Origin: Pseudomonas viridiflava
GTDB lineage: Bacteria > Pseudomonadota > Gammaproteobacteria > Pseudomonadales > Pseudomonadaceae
Length of the DNA stretch: 64,000 nt
Assembly (NCBI RefSeq): GCF_001642795.1
Contig: NZ_LKEH01000018.1
Span: 113,817 to 177,816 of the forward strand
Direction: 5' to 3'
In this document: positions 28,086 through 38,259 of the stretch, in pieces
Layout of the letters: each line of letters opens with the position of its first letter
Position numbering within the stretch: the stretch's first letter is position 1
Position numbers and translations under genes: made by a program
Notes under the pieces: generated by a model
Database searches by the model: none
What the model was told of the DNA's origin: nothing
The model's input: only the letters and a program-made list of their open reading frames with translations

Positions 28086-29904
28086 TGATTCCAAAGGTAA
28101 TTCGCTGAAACCCGAAGGCGTGCGACATGATGCGTTGAGTTGGGCCGAGATTCGCCGGCTTGCCCTGCGCCACAAGAAGGCCCTGTGGATCGCCAATGGC
28201 GTTGCGATACTGGCAACCCTGTGCAGCGTGCCGATCCCGTTACTGTTGCCCTTGCTGGTGGATGAAGTGTTGCTGGGGCGTGGCGACGCGGCGCTCAAGG
28301 TCATGGACCATCTGTTGCCCGACAGTCTGCAGAAGGCAGTTGGCTACATCGGTCTGATGCTGTTGCTGACGCTGGTCCTGCGCGCTGGGGCCTTGCTGTT
28401 CAACGTGCTGCAGGCAAGGCTGTTCGCCCGACTGGCCAAAGACATCGTCTACCGCATTCGGCTGCGTCTCATCGAGCGGCTCAAACGCATTTCCCTGCGC
28501 GAATACGAAAGCCTGGGCAGCGGCATGGTCACCACGCATCTGGTCACCGATCTCGACACGCTGGACAAGTTCGTTGGCGAGACCCTGAGTCGTCTTCTGG
28601 TGGCAACCCTGACGCTGGCGGGCACGGCGGGCATCCTGATGTGGATGCACTGGAAGCTGGCGCTGCTGATCATGCTGTTCAACCCGCTGGTGATCTTTGT
28701 CACGGTAAAGCTGGGCAAGCGGGTCAAACACCTGAAGAAGCTGGAAAACGACAGCACCTCGCGTTTCACCCAGGCCCTGACCGAAACCCTGGACGCCATT
28801 CAGGAAGTGCGAGCAGGTAATCGTCAGGGCTTTTTCCTCGGTCGGCTGGGCCTGAAAGCTCAGGAAGTACGCGATTACGCCATCAACTCGCAATGGAAAA
28901 GCGATGCTTCCGGACGCGCCAGTGGGCTGCTGTTCCAGTTTGGTATCGATATCTTCCGTGCCGCCGCCATGCTCACGGTGTTGTTCTCCGACCTGTCCAT
29001 TGGCCAGATGCTCGCGGTGTTCAGTTACCTGTGGTTCATGATGACGCCTGTCGAGCAGTTGCTGAACCTGCAATATGCCTATTACGCGGCGGGCGGGGCG
29101 CTGACACGTATCAACGAACTGCTTGCCCGCGGTGATGAGCCGCAATACGTGGGCAGCGTCGATCCGTTCGAAGGTAAGGAGACCGTCGGTATCGAGGTGC
29201 GTGGCGTCAGCTTCGGTTATGGCGAGGATCTGGTGCTGGAACAACTGAACCTGACCATTGCGCCGGGCGAGAAAGTGGCAATCGTGGGGGCCAGTGGCGG
29301 TGGCAAAAGCACACTGGTGCAGCTGTTGCTCGGCCTCTACACCGCGCAGACCGGCTCGATCCGCTTCGGCGGCGCCACTCAGCAGGAGATCGGCCTGGAG
29401 CGGGTGCGCGAGAACGTGGCGGTTGTTCTGCAGCACCCGGCGCTGTTCAACGATACCGTCCGGGCCAACCTGACCATGGGCCGCGACTGCAGCGACGAGG
29501 CCTGCTGGCGGGCGCTGGAAGTCGCGCAGCTGGAACCTGCCATCCGTGAACTCCCCGATGGCCTGGACAGCATCGTGGGGCGGTCCGGGGTGCGGCTTTC
29601 CGGCGGCCAGCGGCAGCGTATGGCCATTGCCCGCATGGTGTTGTCCGACCCCAAGGTGGTCATCCTCGATGAAGCCACCTCGGCGCTGGATGCCGCGACC
29701 GAATACAACCTGCATCTTGCCCTTGCGCGTTTTCTGCGCAGCCGCACCACACTGATCATCGCGCATCGTCTTTCGGCCGTGAAGCAGGCCGACCGCGTTC
29801 TGGTTTTCGACGGCGGACGCATCGCCGAAGACGGAGACCATCAACAATTGATCGCCGATGGTGGCCTTTACGCCAAACTGTACGGTCACCTGCAACAAAT
29901 CTGA
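28078..29904 (+). CDS. ABC exporter, fused permease and ATPase
   Basis: A type IV half-transporter of about 608 residues, expected to homodimerise in the inner membrane. Roughly residues 40-310 hold six membrane helices; the nucleotide-binding domain contains Walker A VGASGGGKSTLVQLL, the signature LSGGQRQRMAIARM, Walker B KVVILDEATSALD and the late IAHRLSAVKQADRV switch His. GTG 28078 is chosen because a GGAG site lies about ten bases upstream; GTG 28069 is in frame too. It overlaps the DsbA-like gene by eight bases. Substrate not evident; lipid or drug export are both possible. Confidence 0.85.
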   Translation: MLDDSKGNSLKPEGVRHDALSWAEIRRLALRHKKALWIANGVAILATLCSVPIPLLLPLLVDEVLLGRGDAALKVMDHLLPDSLQKAVGYIGLMLLLTLVLRAGALLFNVLQARLFARLAKDIVYRIRLRLIERLKRISLREYESLGSGMVTTHLVTDLDTLDKFVGETLSRLLVATLTLAGTAGILMWMHWKLALLIMLFNPLVIFVTVKLGKRVKHLKKLENDSTSRFTQALTETLDAIQEVRAGNRQGFFLGRLGLKAQEVRDYAINSQWKSDASGRASGLLFQFGIDIFRAAAMLTVLFSDLSIGQMLAVFSYLWFMMTPVEQLLNLQYAYYAAGGALTRINELLARGDEPQYVGSVDPFEGKETVGIEVRGVSFGYGEDLVLEQLNLTIAPGEKVAIVGASGGGKSTLVQLLLGLYTAQTGSIRFGGATQQEIGLERVRENVAVVLQHPALFNDTVRANLTMGRDCSDEACWRALEVAQLEPAIRELPDGLDSIVGRSGVRLSGGQRQRMAIARMVLSDPKVVILDEATSALDAATEYNLHLALARFLRSRTTLIIAHRLSAVKQADRVLVFDGGRIAEDGDHQQLIADGGLYAKLYGHLQQI

Positions 29905-30026
29905 GTCATTACGTCCCGTATTTACGCGAACGTTGTGTCAAATTCGATAAAATCACCTGCCATCATATGCGGTTTTAGCCTAGGCTCTGGTCTGAACGAT
30001 CTTCAGGCATGTGGTGACGCGAACCC

Positions 30027-32489
30027 ATGAAGCAGACATGGACCTTTCCCAAGCCTCGCCTGACAGCCATTGTCTGGCCCTTCATTGCGGTAGCTTTGTT
30101 TCAAGCGCTGTTGGGGTGTGTCAGCCTTTATACGATGTCTGCGGTGCGCAGCTATGTGGTAGGCGAGAGCCTCTGGTCCAAGGGCCAGAAGGACGCCATT
30201 CATTACCTCGGCCTTTACGCCAACTGGCACGAGGAAAGTGACTATCTGAAGTACCAGGAAGCCTTTGCGATTCCGCAAGGCGGACATGCCCTGCGCGAAG
30301 CGTTGAACAGGCCCGTTCCTTCACTTTCCGACGCCAGGGCCGGGATTCTCCAAGGCGGCAATCACCCGGACGATGCGGCCGGCATCATCTGGATGTACCT
30401 CAATTTCCGCGACTTCAGCTTCATGAAAACCGCCATCGAGCATTGGACGGTGGGCGACAGCTATCTGATGCAGCTCGATACGCTGGCCGGCGAGATTCAC
30501 GACCGAGTCCGCGCAGGCAACGTCACGCCTGCCGAGGTCGAGCAATGGCGCACCCGTATCAAGGCCATCAACGAGGGCGTGGCACCGGCTGCCAAGGCCT
30601 TCAGTGATGCGCTGGGCGAAGGCTCGCGCTTCATCCTCAAGCTGTTGGTGGGAATCAACCTGGTGACGGCGTTTGTCCTGATCCTGCTGGCGTTCTGGCG
30701 CGTGCGCAAACTCATCGCCCAGCGCCGTCTGTTTGCCGATGCCTGGCAGCTGGAGCGCGAGCGGGCACAAATCACCCTGGAATCGATTGGCGACGGCGTG
30801 ATCACCACCGACGTCAAGGGCGCTATTGTCTACATGAACCCGGCGGCCGAAGGCTTGACCCACTGGAAAAACGCGCAGGCCAACGGTTTGCCGCTGGCGG
30901 CGTTGTTCAATCTGCTGGATGAAAACGATCAGCGTGACAGCTCGACACTGATCGATCACATCCTTGGCGGCAAGCTCAAGGGCGGCAGCGCCAACAGCAA
31001 GCTCATTCAACGGCTCGATGGCAGTACGGTATCGGTGGCGCTGGTCGGCTCGCCGATCTACACCGATGGCGTGGTCAGTGGCGCCGTACTGGTCCTGCAC
31101 GACATGACGCAGGAGCGCCAGTACATCGCCAACCTGTCGTGGCAGGCGGCCCATGACGCGCTGACCGGGCTGGTCAACCGCAGTGAATTCGAATACCGCC
31201 TGCAGCAGGTCCTCAACGTCGTCCAGTCGGAGCCCGGCAGCCATTGCCTGATGTTCCTGGACCTCGATCAGTTCAAGCTGGTCAACGACACCAGCGGGCA
31301 TGCGGCGGGTGACGAGTTGCTGCGTCATATCTGCAAGGCGCTGCCGCAGGGCCTACGCGACGGCGACACCCTGGCGCGGCTGGGCGGAGACGAGTTCGGC
31401 GTACTGCTGGCTGACTGCTCCGCGAACAGGGCCCACGAGATTGCTGAAAATTTACGCCAGATCGTGCAGAACCTGCATTTCATGTGGAAGGGCCGCCCGT
31501 TCGTGACCACCGTCAGCATTGGCCTGGTGCACCTGGGTGACGCCCCCACGACACTGGAAGCTTCACTCTGTGCCGCCGACATGGCGTGCTACATGGCCAA
31601 GGAGAAGGGGCGCAACCGCGTTCAGGTGTACCGCTCCGATGACACTGCGCTGTCGATAAGGTCCGGTGAGATGGCCTGGATCCAGAGATTGCACATTGCG
31701 ATGGACGAGGATCGCTTCTGTCTGTTTGCGCAGGAGATCGCATCGATCAGACAACCTGGCGATGGCGTCAGGCATATCGAGATTCTGTTGCGCCTGCGTG
31801 ATGAATCGGGGCGGATGGTTGCGCCCGACAGCTTCATACCCGCTGCTGAGCGCTACGGATTGATGACTACACTTGACCGGTGGGTGGTCCATAACGTTTT
31901 TCAGGTCATAGCCAGGTGCCAGAACGAGCAACGGCATCAGGCGCCGCAGGCCATGTGTGCGATCAATCTGTCCGGATCGAGTATTGGTGACGATGCATTT
32001 CTCGACTATTTGAAATCGCAATTCAGAATGTTTGGTGTTGCACCCGAAATGATCTGTTTTGAAATCACCGAAACCAGCGCCATTGCCGATCTTGAAAGCG
32101 CCATTCGCTTCATCAATGAGCTGAAGTCTCTCGGTTGCCTGTTTTCACTGGATGATTTCTGTTCAGGCATGTCGTCTTTTGCCTACCTCAAACACCTGCC
32201 GGTCGACTTTCTGAAAATCGACGGAAGTTTCGTCAAGGACATGCTCGATAACCCGATCAATCGAGCCATGGTCGAAGTCATCAATAATATCGGTCATGTC
32301 ATGGGCAAGCGCACGATTGCAGAGTTTGTGGAAACACCGCAGATCGAAGCCGCACTTGAGGAAATAGGCGTGGATTTTGCTCAGGGATATCTGATCGGGC
32401 GTCCTGAGTTGTTGACCTGTGAAAGTCTTTATATCCATCCCGTGAGACCCGACCCTGTAATGTTCCACTCACCGGGAACGTTCAGTTAA
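30027..32489 (+). CDS. rbdA: RbdA: PAS-GGDEF-EAL cyclic di-GMP protein
   Basis: An 820-residue inner membrane protein. Helices near residues 15-35 and 203-225 flank a periplasmic sensor region; a PAS domain (about 245-360), a GGDEF domain with RLGGDEF at 453-457 and an inhibitory-site RxxD at 444-447, then an EAL domain. In the EAL domain the signature Ala is Ile (EIL at 585-587), but the other acidic and basic residues (FEITET, DDF, KIDG, AEFVE, QGYLIG) are present, so phosphodiesterase activity is plausible. Length and neighbours match P. aeruginosa RbdA (PA0861), which promotes biofilm dispersal. Confidence 0.9.
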   Translation: MKQTWTFPKPRLTAIVWPFIAVALFQALLGCVSLYTMSAVRSYVVGESLWSKGQKDAIHYLGLYANWHEESDYLKYQEAFAIPQGGHALREALNRPVPSLSDARAGILQGGNHPDDAAGIIWMYLNFRDFSFMKTAIEHWTVGDSYLMQLDTLAGEIHDRVRAGNVTPAEVEQWRTRIKAINEGVAPAAKAFSDALGEGSRFILKLLVGINLVTAFVLILLAFWRVRKLIAQRRLFADAWQLERERAQITLESIGDGVITTDVKGAIVYMNPAAEGLTHWKNAQANGLPLAALFNLLDENDQRDSSTLIDHILGGKLKGGSANSKLIQRLDGSTVSVALVGSPIYTDGVVSGAVLVLHDMTQERQYIANLSWQAAHDALTGLVNRSEFEYRLQQVLNVVQSEPGSHCLMFLDLDQFKLVNDTSGHAAGDELLRHICKALPQGLRDGDTLARLGGDEFGVLLADCSANRAHEIAENLRQIVQNLHFMWKGRPFVTTVSIGLVHLGDAPTTLEASLCAADMACYMAKEKGRNRVQVYRSDDTALSIRSGEMAWIQRLHIAMDEDRFCLFAQEIASIRQPGDGVRHIEILLRLRDESGRMVAPDSFIPAAERYGLMTTLDRWVVHNVFQVIARCQNEQRHQAPQAMCAINLSGSSIGDDAFLDYLKSQFRMFGVAPEMICFEITETSAIADLESAIRFINELKSLGCLFSLDDFCSGMSSFAYLKHLPVDFLKIDGSFVKDMLDNPINRAMVEVINNIGHVMGKRTIAEFVETPQIEAALEEIGVDFAQGYLIGRPELLTCESLYIHPVRPDPVMFHSPGTFS

Positions 32490-32519
32490 ACCGTATAAGC
32501 CACTACAAGGAGCTACACA

Positions 32520-33305
32520 GTGATCGACACTTTCAATAGAACCGGTCCGCTCATGGAAGCCAGCAGTTATCCGGCATGGGCGCAGAAGTTGATCACGGAT
32601 TGCAGCGCCGCCAAGGCTCGCGTGGTCGAGCACGAGCTTTATCAGAAAATGCGCGACGCCACACTCAGCCCGCGAATCATGCGCCACTACCTGATTGGTG
32701 GCTGGCCCGTGGTCGAGCAGTTTGCCGTCTACATGGCCAAGAACCTGACCAAGACCCGCTTTGGCCGTCATCCTGGTGAGGACATGGCGCGTCGCTGGCT
32801 GATGCGCAACATCCGTGTGGAACTCAATCACGCCGATTACTGGGTGAACTGGTGTGCCGCGCATGACGTATCGCTGGATGATCTGCATGACCAGCAGGTC
32901 TCGCCCGAGTTGCATGCGCTGAGTCACTGGTGCTGGCAGACCAGCTCTTCGGATTCACTGGCAGTCGCGATGGCCGCGACCAATTACGCTATCGAAGGGG
33001 CAACGGGGGAGTGGTCGGCTGTGGTCTGTTCCACTGGCGCTTATGCCGAGGCATTCCCTGATGACACCCGCAAGAAAGCCATGAAGTGGCTCAAGATGCA
33101 TGCTCAGTATGACGACGCGCACCCTTGGGAAGCACTGGAAATCATCTGCACGCTGGTGGGCAATGAGCCCAGTGTGCAGTTGCAGAACGAGTTGCGTCAG
33201 GCGGTCACCAAGAGCTACGACTATATGTATCTCTTTCTGGAACGCTGCATGCAGCTCGAGAAGGTCAAGCCGGCACGCGAGCGCGCCATGGCGGAGCAGG
33301 CCTGA
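32520..33305 (+). CDS. undA: UndA-type diiron fatty acid oxidase (1-alkene forming)
   Basis: A 261-residue haem-oxygenase-fold protein often labelled TenA-family regulator. The candidate metal ligands are E101 and H104 (VELNHADYW), E159 (YAIEGATGEW), then H194, D198 and H201 in MKWLKMHAQYDDAHPWE. These positions and the length agree with UndA of P. fluorescens, which converts lauric acid to 1-undecene. The start is GTG at 32520 with AGGAG eight bases upstream. It follows rbdA by 30 bases, matching the PA0861-PA0862 order I remember. Expected product is the volatile 1-undecene. Confidence 0.85.
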   Translation: MIDTFNRTGPLMEASSYPAWAQKLITDCSAAKARVVEHELYQKMRDATLSPRIMRHYLIGGWPVVEQFAVYMAKNLTKTRFGRHPGEDMARRWLMRNIRVELNHADYWVNWCAAHDVSLDDLHDQQVSPELHALSHWCWQTSSSDSLAVAMAATNYAIEGATGEWSAVVCSTGAYAEAFPDDTRKKAMKWLKMHAQYDDAHPWEALEIICTLVGNEPSVQLQNELRQAVTKSYDYMYLFLERCMQLEKVKPARERAMAEQA

Positions 33306-33339
33306 CTCACCGACTGTCGCAGTCGAGGCGCAAGATGCT

Positions 33340-34266
33340 TCAGCAGGCCATGGCCAGCCGGTTACGGCCCTCGCGCTTTGCGGCATAGAGCGCGTCGTCC
33401 GCTCTGCGCAACAGGCTGTCAGCGGTTTCCGCTGACAGCAGTGTCGAACAGCCCAGGCTCACCGTCATCGTCAGTGCCGGTGCGAACTCATTGAAACGCA
33501 ATTCCCGTACGGCCTGTCGCAGGCGCTCGCCCACCAGTCCGGCGCTAACGCCGTCGGTGTTGGCCAGGATCACAACGAATTCTTCTCCGCCGTAGCGAAA
33601 AATCCGGTCTATGTTGCGCAATTGCCCCTTGAGGGTCAGCGCAATGCTTTTGAGCACTTGATCACCGGTGTAATGGCCATAGCTATCGTTCACTTTCTTG
33701 AAGTGATCGATGTCCAGCATCAACACCGACAACGGCTGCTTATGGCGGCGTGAGATGTCCACTTCCCGGGCCAGGCTCTGGTCCATTGCCACGCGGTTGC
33801 CGGTATTGGTCAGGGCATCACGCAGTGCACTCTGCGTGGCAATGCGATAAAGCAGTGCGTTGAGCAGCGGGTAAAGAAGGCACGCCAGCAGGGTTTCCAG
33901 ATCATGCAACCGGGCATCATCAATCACTTGAGCGGTCTGCAGCTCCAGCTGGCCGATGTCTTCGCCGTCATGACGCAGATGGAAATCGGTAACGTGAAGC
34001 GCGTTTTCACCCAGGCGCAGTTGCAGATCACTCTTTGAATGGCGATATATCAGGCCTTCCAATGGAATGAGCCGTTGAACACCCTGAAAGAACAGTGTGA
34101 GTATTCTTTCGGCTTCCAGGCTGGTCTGTAATTGCAGCCCCAACTGTTTGACCAGCTCATCCAGCGTTACAGGCGGCAGTTCGGCATTGGGACGATTGCG
34201 AAAACCGAGGCATTGAAGCCTGGCGGTATCGAAATCGATTGCATGGGTCCGGGTAGGAGAACTCAT
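33340..34266 (-). CDS. Diguanylate cyclase (GAF-like plus GGDEF)
   Basis: A soluble 308-residue protein that should make cyclic di-GMP from GTP. The N-terminal 140 residues look like a GAF-type sensor (QTSLEAERILTLFFQGVQRLIPLEG). The GGDEF domain has the metal site LDIDHFKKVND, GGEEF at 226-230 and an inhibitory RNID at 217-220, so it should be active and feedback-inhibited. ATG 34266 follows GAGGAG closely. I recall PA3177 as a similar gene near yciK in P. aeruginosa. Confidence 0.88.
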   Translation of the reverse strand: MSSPTRTHAIDFDTARLQCLGFRNRPNAELPPVTLDELVKQLGLQLQTSLEAERILTLFFQGVQRLIPLEGLIYRHSKSDLQLRLGENALHVTDFHLRHDGEDIGQLELQTAQVIDDARLHDLETLLACLLYPLLNALLYRIATQSALRDALTNTGNRVAMDQSLAREVDISRRHKQPLSVLMLDIDHFKKVNDSYGHYTGDQVLKSIALTLKGQLRNIDRIFRYGGEEFVVILANTDGVSAGLVGERLRQAVRELRFNEFAPALTMTVSLGCSTLLSAETADSLLRRADDALYAAKREGRNRLAMAC

Positions 34267-34564
34267 CGGTTCGCTCCTCAGCACGTTGCTGGCTTGGCAG
34301 GGTTAGAGCGAAAGTCGTGCCATTCGGTTCATTAACAGCAAGAGATTAAATTAATCAATGACTTAAGTGATTGCGCCACAGGAGCAAGTCGATGAGTGCG
34401 GCGATTTATTGACGGTACATAGTTGTGCGGCAAGTGATTGATCTTGGGAAGTAACTTTTTGGGCATGTCATTTTTCAGGCGCTATATCGGTGGACTGAGC
34501 CGACACCGAGGCCGGCAAGTCGCATCCAAACTATTTATTCGGTTGATCAATGACGTTCCAAATG
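34267..34564. other. Intergenic region with degenerate REP-like half site
   Basis: No gene is supported. The segment 34511-34527 resembles one REP arm of the doublet at 2261-2346 (15 of 17 bases) without a partner. The rest is AT-rich and probably carries the promoter of the diguanylate cyclase gene. Confidence 0.4.
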
Positions 34565-35305
34565 TTATTGGGCGTTTAAAGCCTGACCATTGATGCCCTG
34601 GCTGTCTGGTCCCATCAGGTACAGATACACCGGCATGATGTCTTCCGGTGCCGGGTTGTTCAGTGGGTTTTCGGCCGGGTAGGCTTGGGCGCGCATGCCG
34701 GTCCGGGTTGCGCCAGGGTTGATGCTGTTGGCGCGTACCGCCGTGACACCTTCAAGCTCGTCGGCCAGCGTCTGCATCAGGCCCTCGGTGGCGAATTTGG
34801 AGACGCCATAGGCACCCCAGTGCGCGCGCCCCTTGCGGCCGACGCTGCTGGAGGTGAATGCCACTGACGCATCCTCCGAGCGTTTGAGCAGCGGCAGCAG
34901 GGCCTGAGTCAGCATGAACGTCGAGTTGACGTTGACGTGCATGACCCGGGTAAATTCCTCGCTGGATAGCTGCTCGAGCGGGGTGCGTGGCCCGATGATC
35001 GACGCGTTGTGCAGCAAACCGTCCAGATGGCCGAACTCGGTTTCGATCATCTTGGCCAGTTCGTCGTACTGCTGGGGCACGGCGGTTTCCAGGTCAAACG
35101 GGATCACCACCGGCTGAGGCTGTTCAGCGGCTTCGATTTCGTCATAGATCGCGGTGAGGCTGGCTTCGGTCCTGCCCAGCAGCAGGACGGTTGCGCCGTG
35201 GGCGGCATAGGTTTTTGCAGCGGCGGCGCCGATACCCCGACCGGCGCCGGTCACCAGAATCACCCGGTCCTTGAGCAGGTCCGGGCGAGCGGAATAATCA
35301 AACAT
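34565..35305 (-). CDS. yciK: YciK-type short-chain dehydrogenase
   Basis: A 246-residue classical SDR with the cofactor motif VTGAGRGIGAAAAK, NASIIGP, the catalytic Ser (FTSSSVGRKG) and YxxxK in WGAYGVSKFA. Substrate unknown. It starts 27 bases after the mupP stop and is the last gene of the ubiG-mupP-yciK set, an arrangement conserved in Pseudomonas. Confidence 0.92.
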   Translation of the reverse strand: MFDYSARPDLLKDRVILVTGAGRGIGAAAAKTYAAHGATVLLLGRTEASLTAIYDEIEAAEQPQPVVIPFDLETAVPQQYDELAKMIETEFGHLDGLLHNASIIGPRTPLEQLSSEEFTRVMHVNVNSTFMLTQALLPLLKRSEDASVAFTSSSVGRKGRAHWGAYGVSKFATEGLMQTLADELEGVTAVRANSINPGATRTGMRAQAYPAENPLNNPAPEDIMPVYLYLMGPDSQGINGQALNAQ

Positions 35306-35332
35306 GAAAGACCTCGAACGATTGTCTGTGGC

Positions 35333-36004
35333 TCAGCAACTGCACAGGGCGTTGTCCAGTACCTTGCGCAGTTCCAGCGGGTGATCGACCACAACGTCAG
35401 CACCCCAGTGATCAGGATTGTCGTTAGGGTGGATATAACCGTAGCGCACCGCTGCCGTGCGTGTGCCTGCATCGCGCCCGGATTCGATGTCGCGCAGGTC
35501 GTCGCCGACGAACAGGACGCTTGCCGGGTCCAGGTCGAGCATCTTGCACGCCAGGATCAGCGGTTCCGGGTGAGGCTTGCTGTGGGTCACATGATCCGGG
35601 CAGATCAGCAGTGCCGAGCGTTCGGCCAGACCAAGCTGTTGCATGATCGGCTCGGCGAAGCGCACGGGCTTGTTGGTGACAACGCCCCAGATCAGTCCGG
35701 CCTTTTCGATATCGGTCAACAATTCAGCCATGCCGTCGAACAGCTTGCTGTGCACGGCGCAGTCGCGCTGGTAGCGCTCGAGAAACTCCAGGCGCAAGGC
35801 CTCGAATTCCGGCTCGTTCGGCGACATCGCGAAGGTCGCTGCGACCATGGCTTTGGCGCCGCCTGATATTTCGTCGCGAATCAGCTTGTCCGATACCGCC
35901 GGGAAGCCGCGATCAGCCAGCATCGCCTGGGCAATGGCGATGAAGTCCGGTGCGGTATCGAGGAGCGTGCCGTCCATGTCGAATAAAACCGCTCTCAGGC
36001 GCAT
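35333..36004 (-). CDS. mupP: N-acetylmuramic acid 6-phosphate phosphatase MupP
   Basis: A HAD-superfamily phosphatase of 223 residues, often annotated as phosphoglycolate phosphatase (gph). The nucleophile motif is FDMDGTLLD, motif [10 protein letters not shown], and the acidic motif [12 protein letters not shown]. In Pseudomonas the gene between ubiG and yciK is known to act in the peptidoglycan recycling bypass (AmgK/MurU), removing phosphate from MurNAc-6-P and contributing to fosfomycin resistance. Assignment here rests on position and length. The start is four bases from the ubiG stop. Confidence 0.9.
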   Translation of the reverse strand: MRLRAVLFDMDGTLLDTAPDFIAIAQAMLADRGFPAVSDKLIRDEISGGAKAMVAATFAMSPNEPEFEALRLEFLERYQRDCAVHSKLFDGMAELLTDIEKAGLIWGVVTNKPVRFAEPIMQQLGLAERSALLICPDHVTHSKPHPEPLILACKMLDLDPASVLFVGDDLRDIESGRDAGTRTAAVRYGYIHPNDNPDHWGADVVVDHPLELRKVLDNALCSC

Positions 36005-36007
36005 GCC

Positions 36008-36706
36008 TCAAGCCTCCCGCAGGGTCTGGATCATGTAGTTGACGTCGACATCCGAGGCCAGCTTGTAATGCTTGGTCAGCGGGTTGTAGGTCAGGCCGGT
36101 GATGTCCTTGACCTGCAGGCCAGCCTCACGGCTCCAGGCGCCGAGCTCGGACGGGCGGATGAATTTCTTGAAGTCGTGGGTGCCGCGCGGCAGCAGGCCC
36201 AGAATGTACTCGGCACCGACCACAGCGAACAGGTAGGCCTTCGGGTTGCGGTTGATGGTCGAGAAGAATACCTGGCCGCCCGGCTTGACCATGCGATAGC
36301 AGGCGCGGATCACCGACGAAGGGTCCGGCACGTGCTCCAGCATCTCCAGGCAGGTCACGACGTCGAACTGTTCGGGCATTTCCTCGGCCATGTCTTCGGC
36401 GGTGATCTGCCGATACTCGACGCTGACGCCCGATTCCAGTTGGTGCAATTGGGCAACGGCCAGTGGCGCCTCGCCCATGTCAATGCCGGTCACGGTTGCG
36501 CCGCGCAAGGCAATGGCCTCACTGAGGATGCCGCCGCCGCAGCCGACGTCGAGGACCTTCTTGCCAGCCAGATTGACACGCTCGTCGATCCAGTTCACCC
36601 GCAGGGGGTTGATATCGTGCAGTGGCTTGAATTCGCTTTCGCGGTCCCACCAGCGATGGGCGAGTGCCTCGAATTTGGCGATTTCTGCGCGGTCGACGTT
36701 GCTCAT
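36008..36706 (-). CDS. ubiG: Ubiquinone biosynthesis O-methyltransferase
   Basis: SAM-dependent enzyme for the two O-methylations of ubiquinone synthesis. The 232 residues show [19 protein letters not shown], the SAM site [16 protein letters not shown], the later [13 protein letters not shown] and the GTHDFKKFI region. It heads the ubiG-mupP-yciK operon. An eight-base inverted repeat lies upstream at 36742-36767 between this gene and mtaD, perhaps a terminator for mtaD. Confidence 0.95.
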   Translation of the reverse strand: MSNVDRAEIAKFEALAHRWWDRESEFKPLHDINPLRVNWIDERVNLAGKKVLDVGCGGGILSEAIALRGATVTGIDMGEAPLAVAQLHQLESGVSVEYRQITAEDMAEEMPEQFDVVTCLEMLEHVPDPSSVIRACYRMVKPGGQVFFSTINRNPKAYLFAVVGAEYILGLLPRGTHDFKKFIRPSELGAWSREAGLQVKDITGLTYNPLTKHYKLASDVDVNYMIQTLREA

Positions 36707-36741
36707 CGGATATACCTCTTGAACTCAAAATTCGTTTTCAT

Positions 36742-36767
36742 CTGTCTGGCTATAGATAACCAGACAG
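36742..36767 (-). terminator. Hairpin between mtaD and ubiG
   Basis: CTGTCTGG and CCAGACAG form an eight-base stem with a ten-base loop. On the minus strand no T run follows, so termination is uncertain; the position fits the gap between two minus-strand genes. Confidence 0.4.
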
Positions 36768-36788
36768 TCTTCTGTTCGGTTTGATCGG

Positions 36789-38141
36789 TCAGCGCGTCTC
36801 TTCGCCGTGCCCGGATGTCTGTCCGGAAATGCGTCGACCCCAGGCCATGGCCGTGTCGCGCAGCGCCTGTTCGTCCATTCGGGTCAGGCGGCGGTCGTCG
36901 AGCAGTTGCTTGCCGGCGACCCATACATGGCTCACGCAGTCGCGGCCGGTGGCATATATAAGCTGGGAGACCGGATCGTAGATCGGTTGCTGGGCCAGGC
37001 CGGATAGATCGAAGGCGACCATGTCGGCAGCCTTGCCCAATTCCAGCGAGCCGGTGTCGGCCTGGATACCGAGCGCCCGTGCGCCGTTGAGTGTGGCCAT
37101 GCGCAGCGCTCGGTGCGCGTCGAGCGCCGTCGCCGAACCGGCAACGGCCTTGGCGAGCAGGGCGGCGGTGCGGGTTTCTCCGAGCAGGTCCAGGTCATTG
37201 TTGCTGGCAGCGCCGTCAGTGCCCACGGCCACGTTGACACCCGCCTGCCACAGACGCTCGACCGGGCAGAAGCCGCTGGCCAGTTTCAGGTTGGACTCGG
37301 GGCAGTGAATGATATGGGTATTGCTCTCGACCAGCAGGGCCAGATCGTCATCGTTGATCTGGGTCATGTGCACGGCCTGGAAGCGCGGGCCGAGCAGGCC
37401 CAGACGGTTAAGGCGTGCCAGCGGCCGCTCCTGATGCTGGTTAACGGCCTGCTCGACTTCGAACGCCGTCTCGTGGACATGCATCTGGATATTGGCGTCG
37501 AGCTCGTCGGCAATGACCCGGACCTTCTCCAGATTTTCATCACCCACAGTGTAGGGTGCATGCGGACCGAAGGCGATGCGGATACGCGGGTGATGCGCCA
37601 GATCGTTGAACAGTTCGATCCCGGCATGCAGGGCTTCGTCGGTGTTGCGGGCACCGGGAATGGGAAAGTCCAGCACCGGCACCGTGATCTGGGCGCGCAT
37701 GCCGCTGACATGAACACGGTCGGCGGCGACCTTGGGGTAGAAATACATGTCCGAGAAGCAGGTAATGCCGCCCTTGAGCTGTTCGGCAATGGCCAGGTCC
37801 GTGCCGTCACGCACGAACTCCTCATCGACCCATTTGCCCTCGGCAGGCCAGATATGGTCCTGCAGCCAGGTCATCAGCGGCAGATCGTCGGCCAGCCCCC
37901 GGAACAGGGTCATCGCCGCGTGACCGTGGGCGTTGATCAGGCCGGGGCTGAGGAGCATGCCGGGCAGCTCCCGAACCTGCGCAGCGTTCTGCTTCAGTGC
38001 CTCGGCTTTCGGGCCTATGTAAACGATCAGGCCGTCACGAATGCCTATACCGTGTTCCTTGAGGACCACGCCTGCGGGCTCGACCGGTACCAGCCAGGTG
38101 GGCAGGAGCAGAAGGTCGAGCGGTGCTGTGGCGTTCGGCAT
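36789..38141 (-). CDS. mtaD: 5'-methylthioadenosine deaminase (TRZ/ATZ amidohydrolase)
   Basis: An amidohydrolase of 450 residues whose P. aeruginosa counterpart (PA3170) deaminates methylthioadenosine to methylthioinosine. Metal and catalytic motifs are [39 protein letters not shown] and [15 protein letters not shown]. It is divergent from mtnA, so the two share a 118-base control region and are likely to work together in recycling methylthioadenosine released by polyamine and homoserine lactone synthesis. S-adenosylhomocysteine may also be a substrate. Confidence 0.9.
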   Translation of the reverse strand: MPNATAPLDLLLLPTWLVPVEPAGVVLKEHGIGIRDGLIVYIGPKAEALKQNAAQVRELPGMLLSPGLINAHGHAAMTLFRGLADDLPLMTWLQDHIWPAEGKWVDEEFVRDGTDLAIAEQLKGGITCFSDMYFYPKVAADRVHVSGMRAQITVPVLDFPIPGARNTDEALHAGIELFNDLAHHPRIRIAFGPHAPYTVGDENLEKVRVIADELDANIQMHVHETAFEVEQAVNQHQERPLARLNRLGLLGPRFQAVHMTQINDDDLALLVESNTHIIHCPESNLKLASGFCPVERLWQAGVNVAVGTDGAASNNDLDLLGETRTAALLAKAVAGSATALDAHRALRMATLNGARALGIQADTGSLELGKAADMVAFDLSGLAQQPIYDPVSQLIYATGRDCVSHVWVAGKQLLDDRRLTRMDEQALRDTAMAWGRRISGQTSGHGEETR

Positions 38142-38259
38142 GACAGGGCTTCCAGAGCTTATTACGGTGATGGCGAAGTATACCCGAGCGTCTTGGCGGG
38201 CGGCTCGCTATAATCAGCCGCTTTTGATTCTGGCTTTGGATTTCAAGATGGAGTGGGCG

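Noticed and set aside
28240..29898. A 552-codon frame opposite the ABC exporter gene
   Set aside because: Antisense shadow of a well-conserved gene; composition rich in His/Gln/Arg, without motifs.
32520..33305. TenA thiaminase or transcription regulator
   Set aside because: The six diiron ligands and length match UndA; no DNA-binding domain is present.
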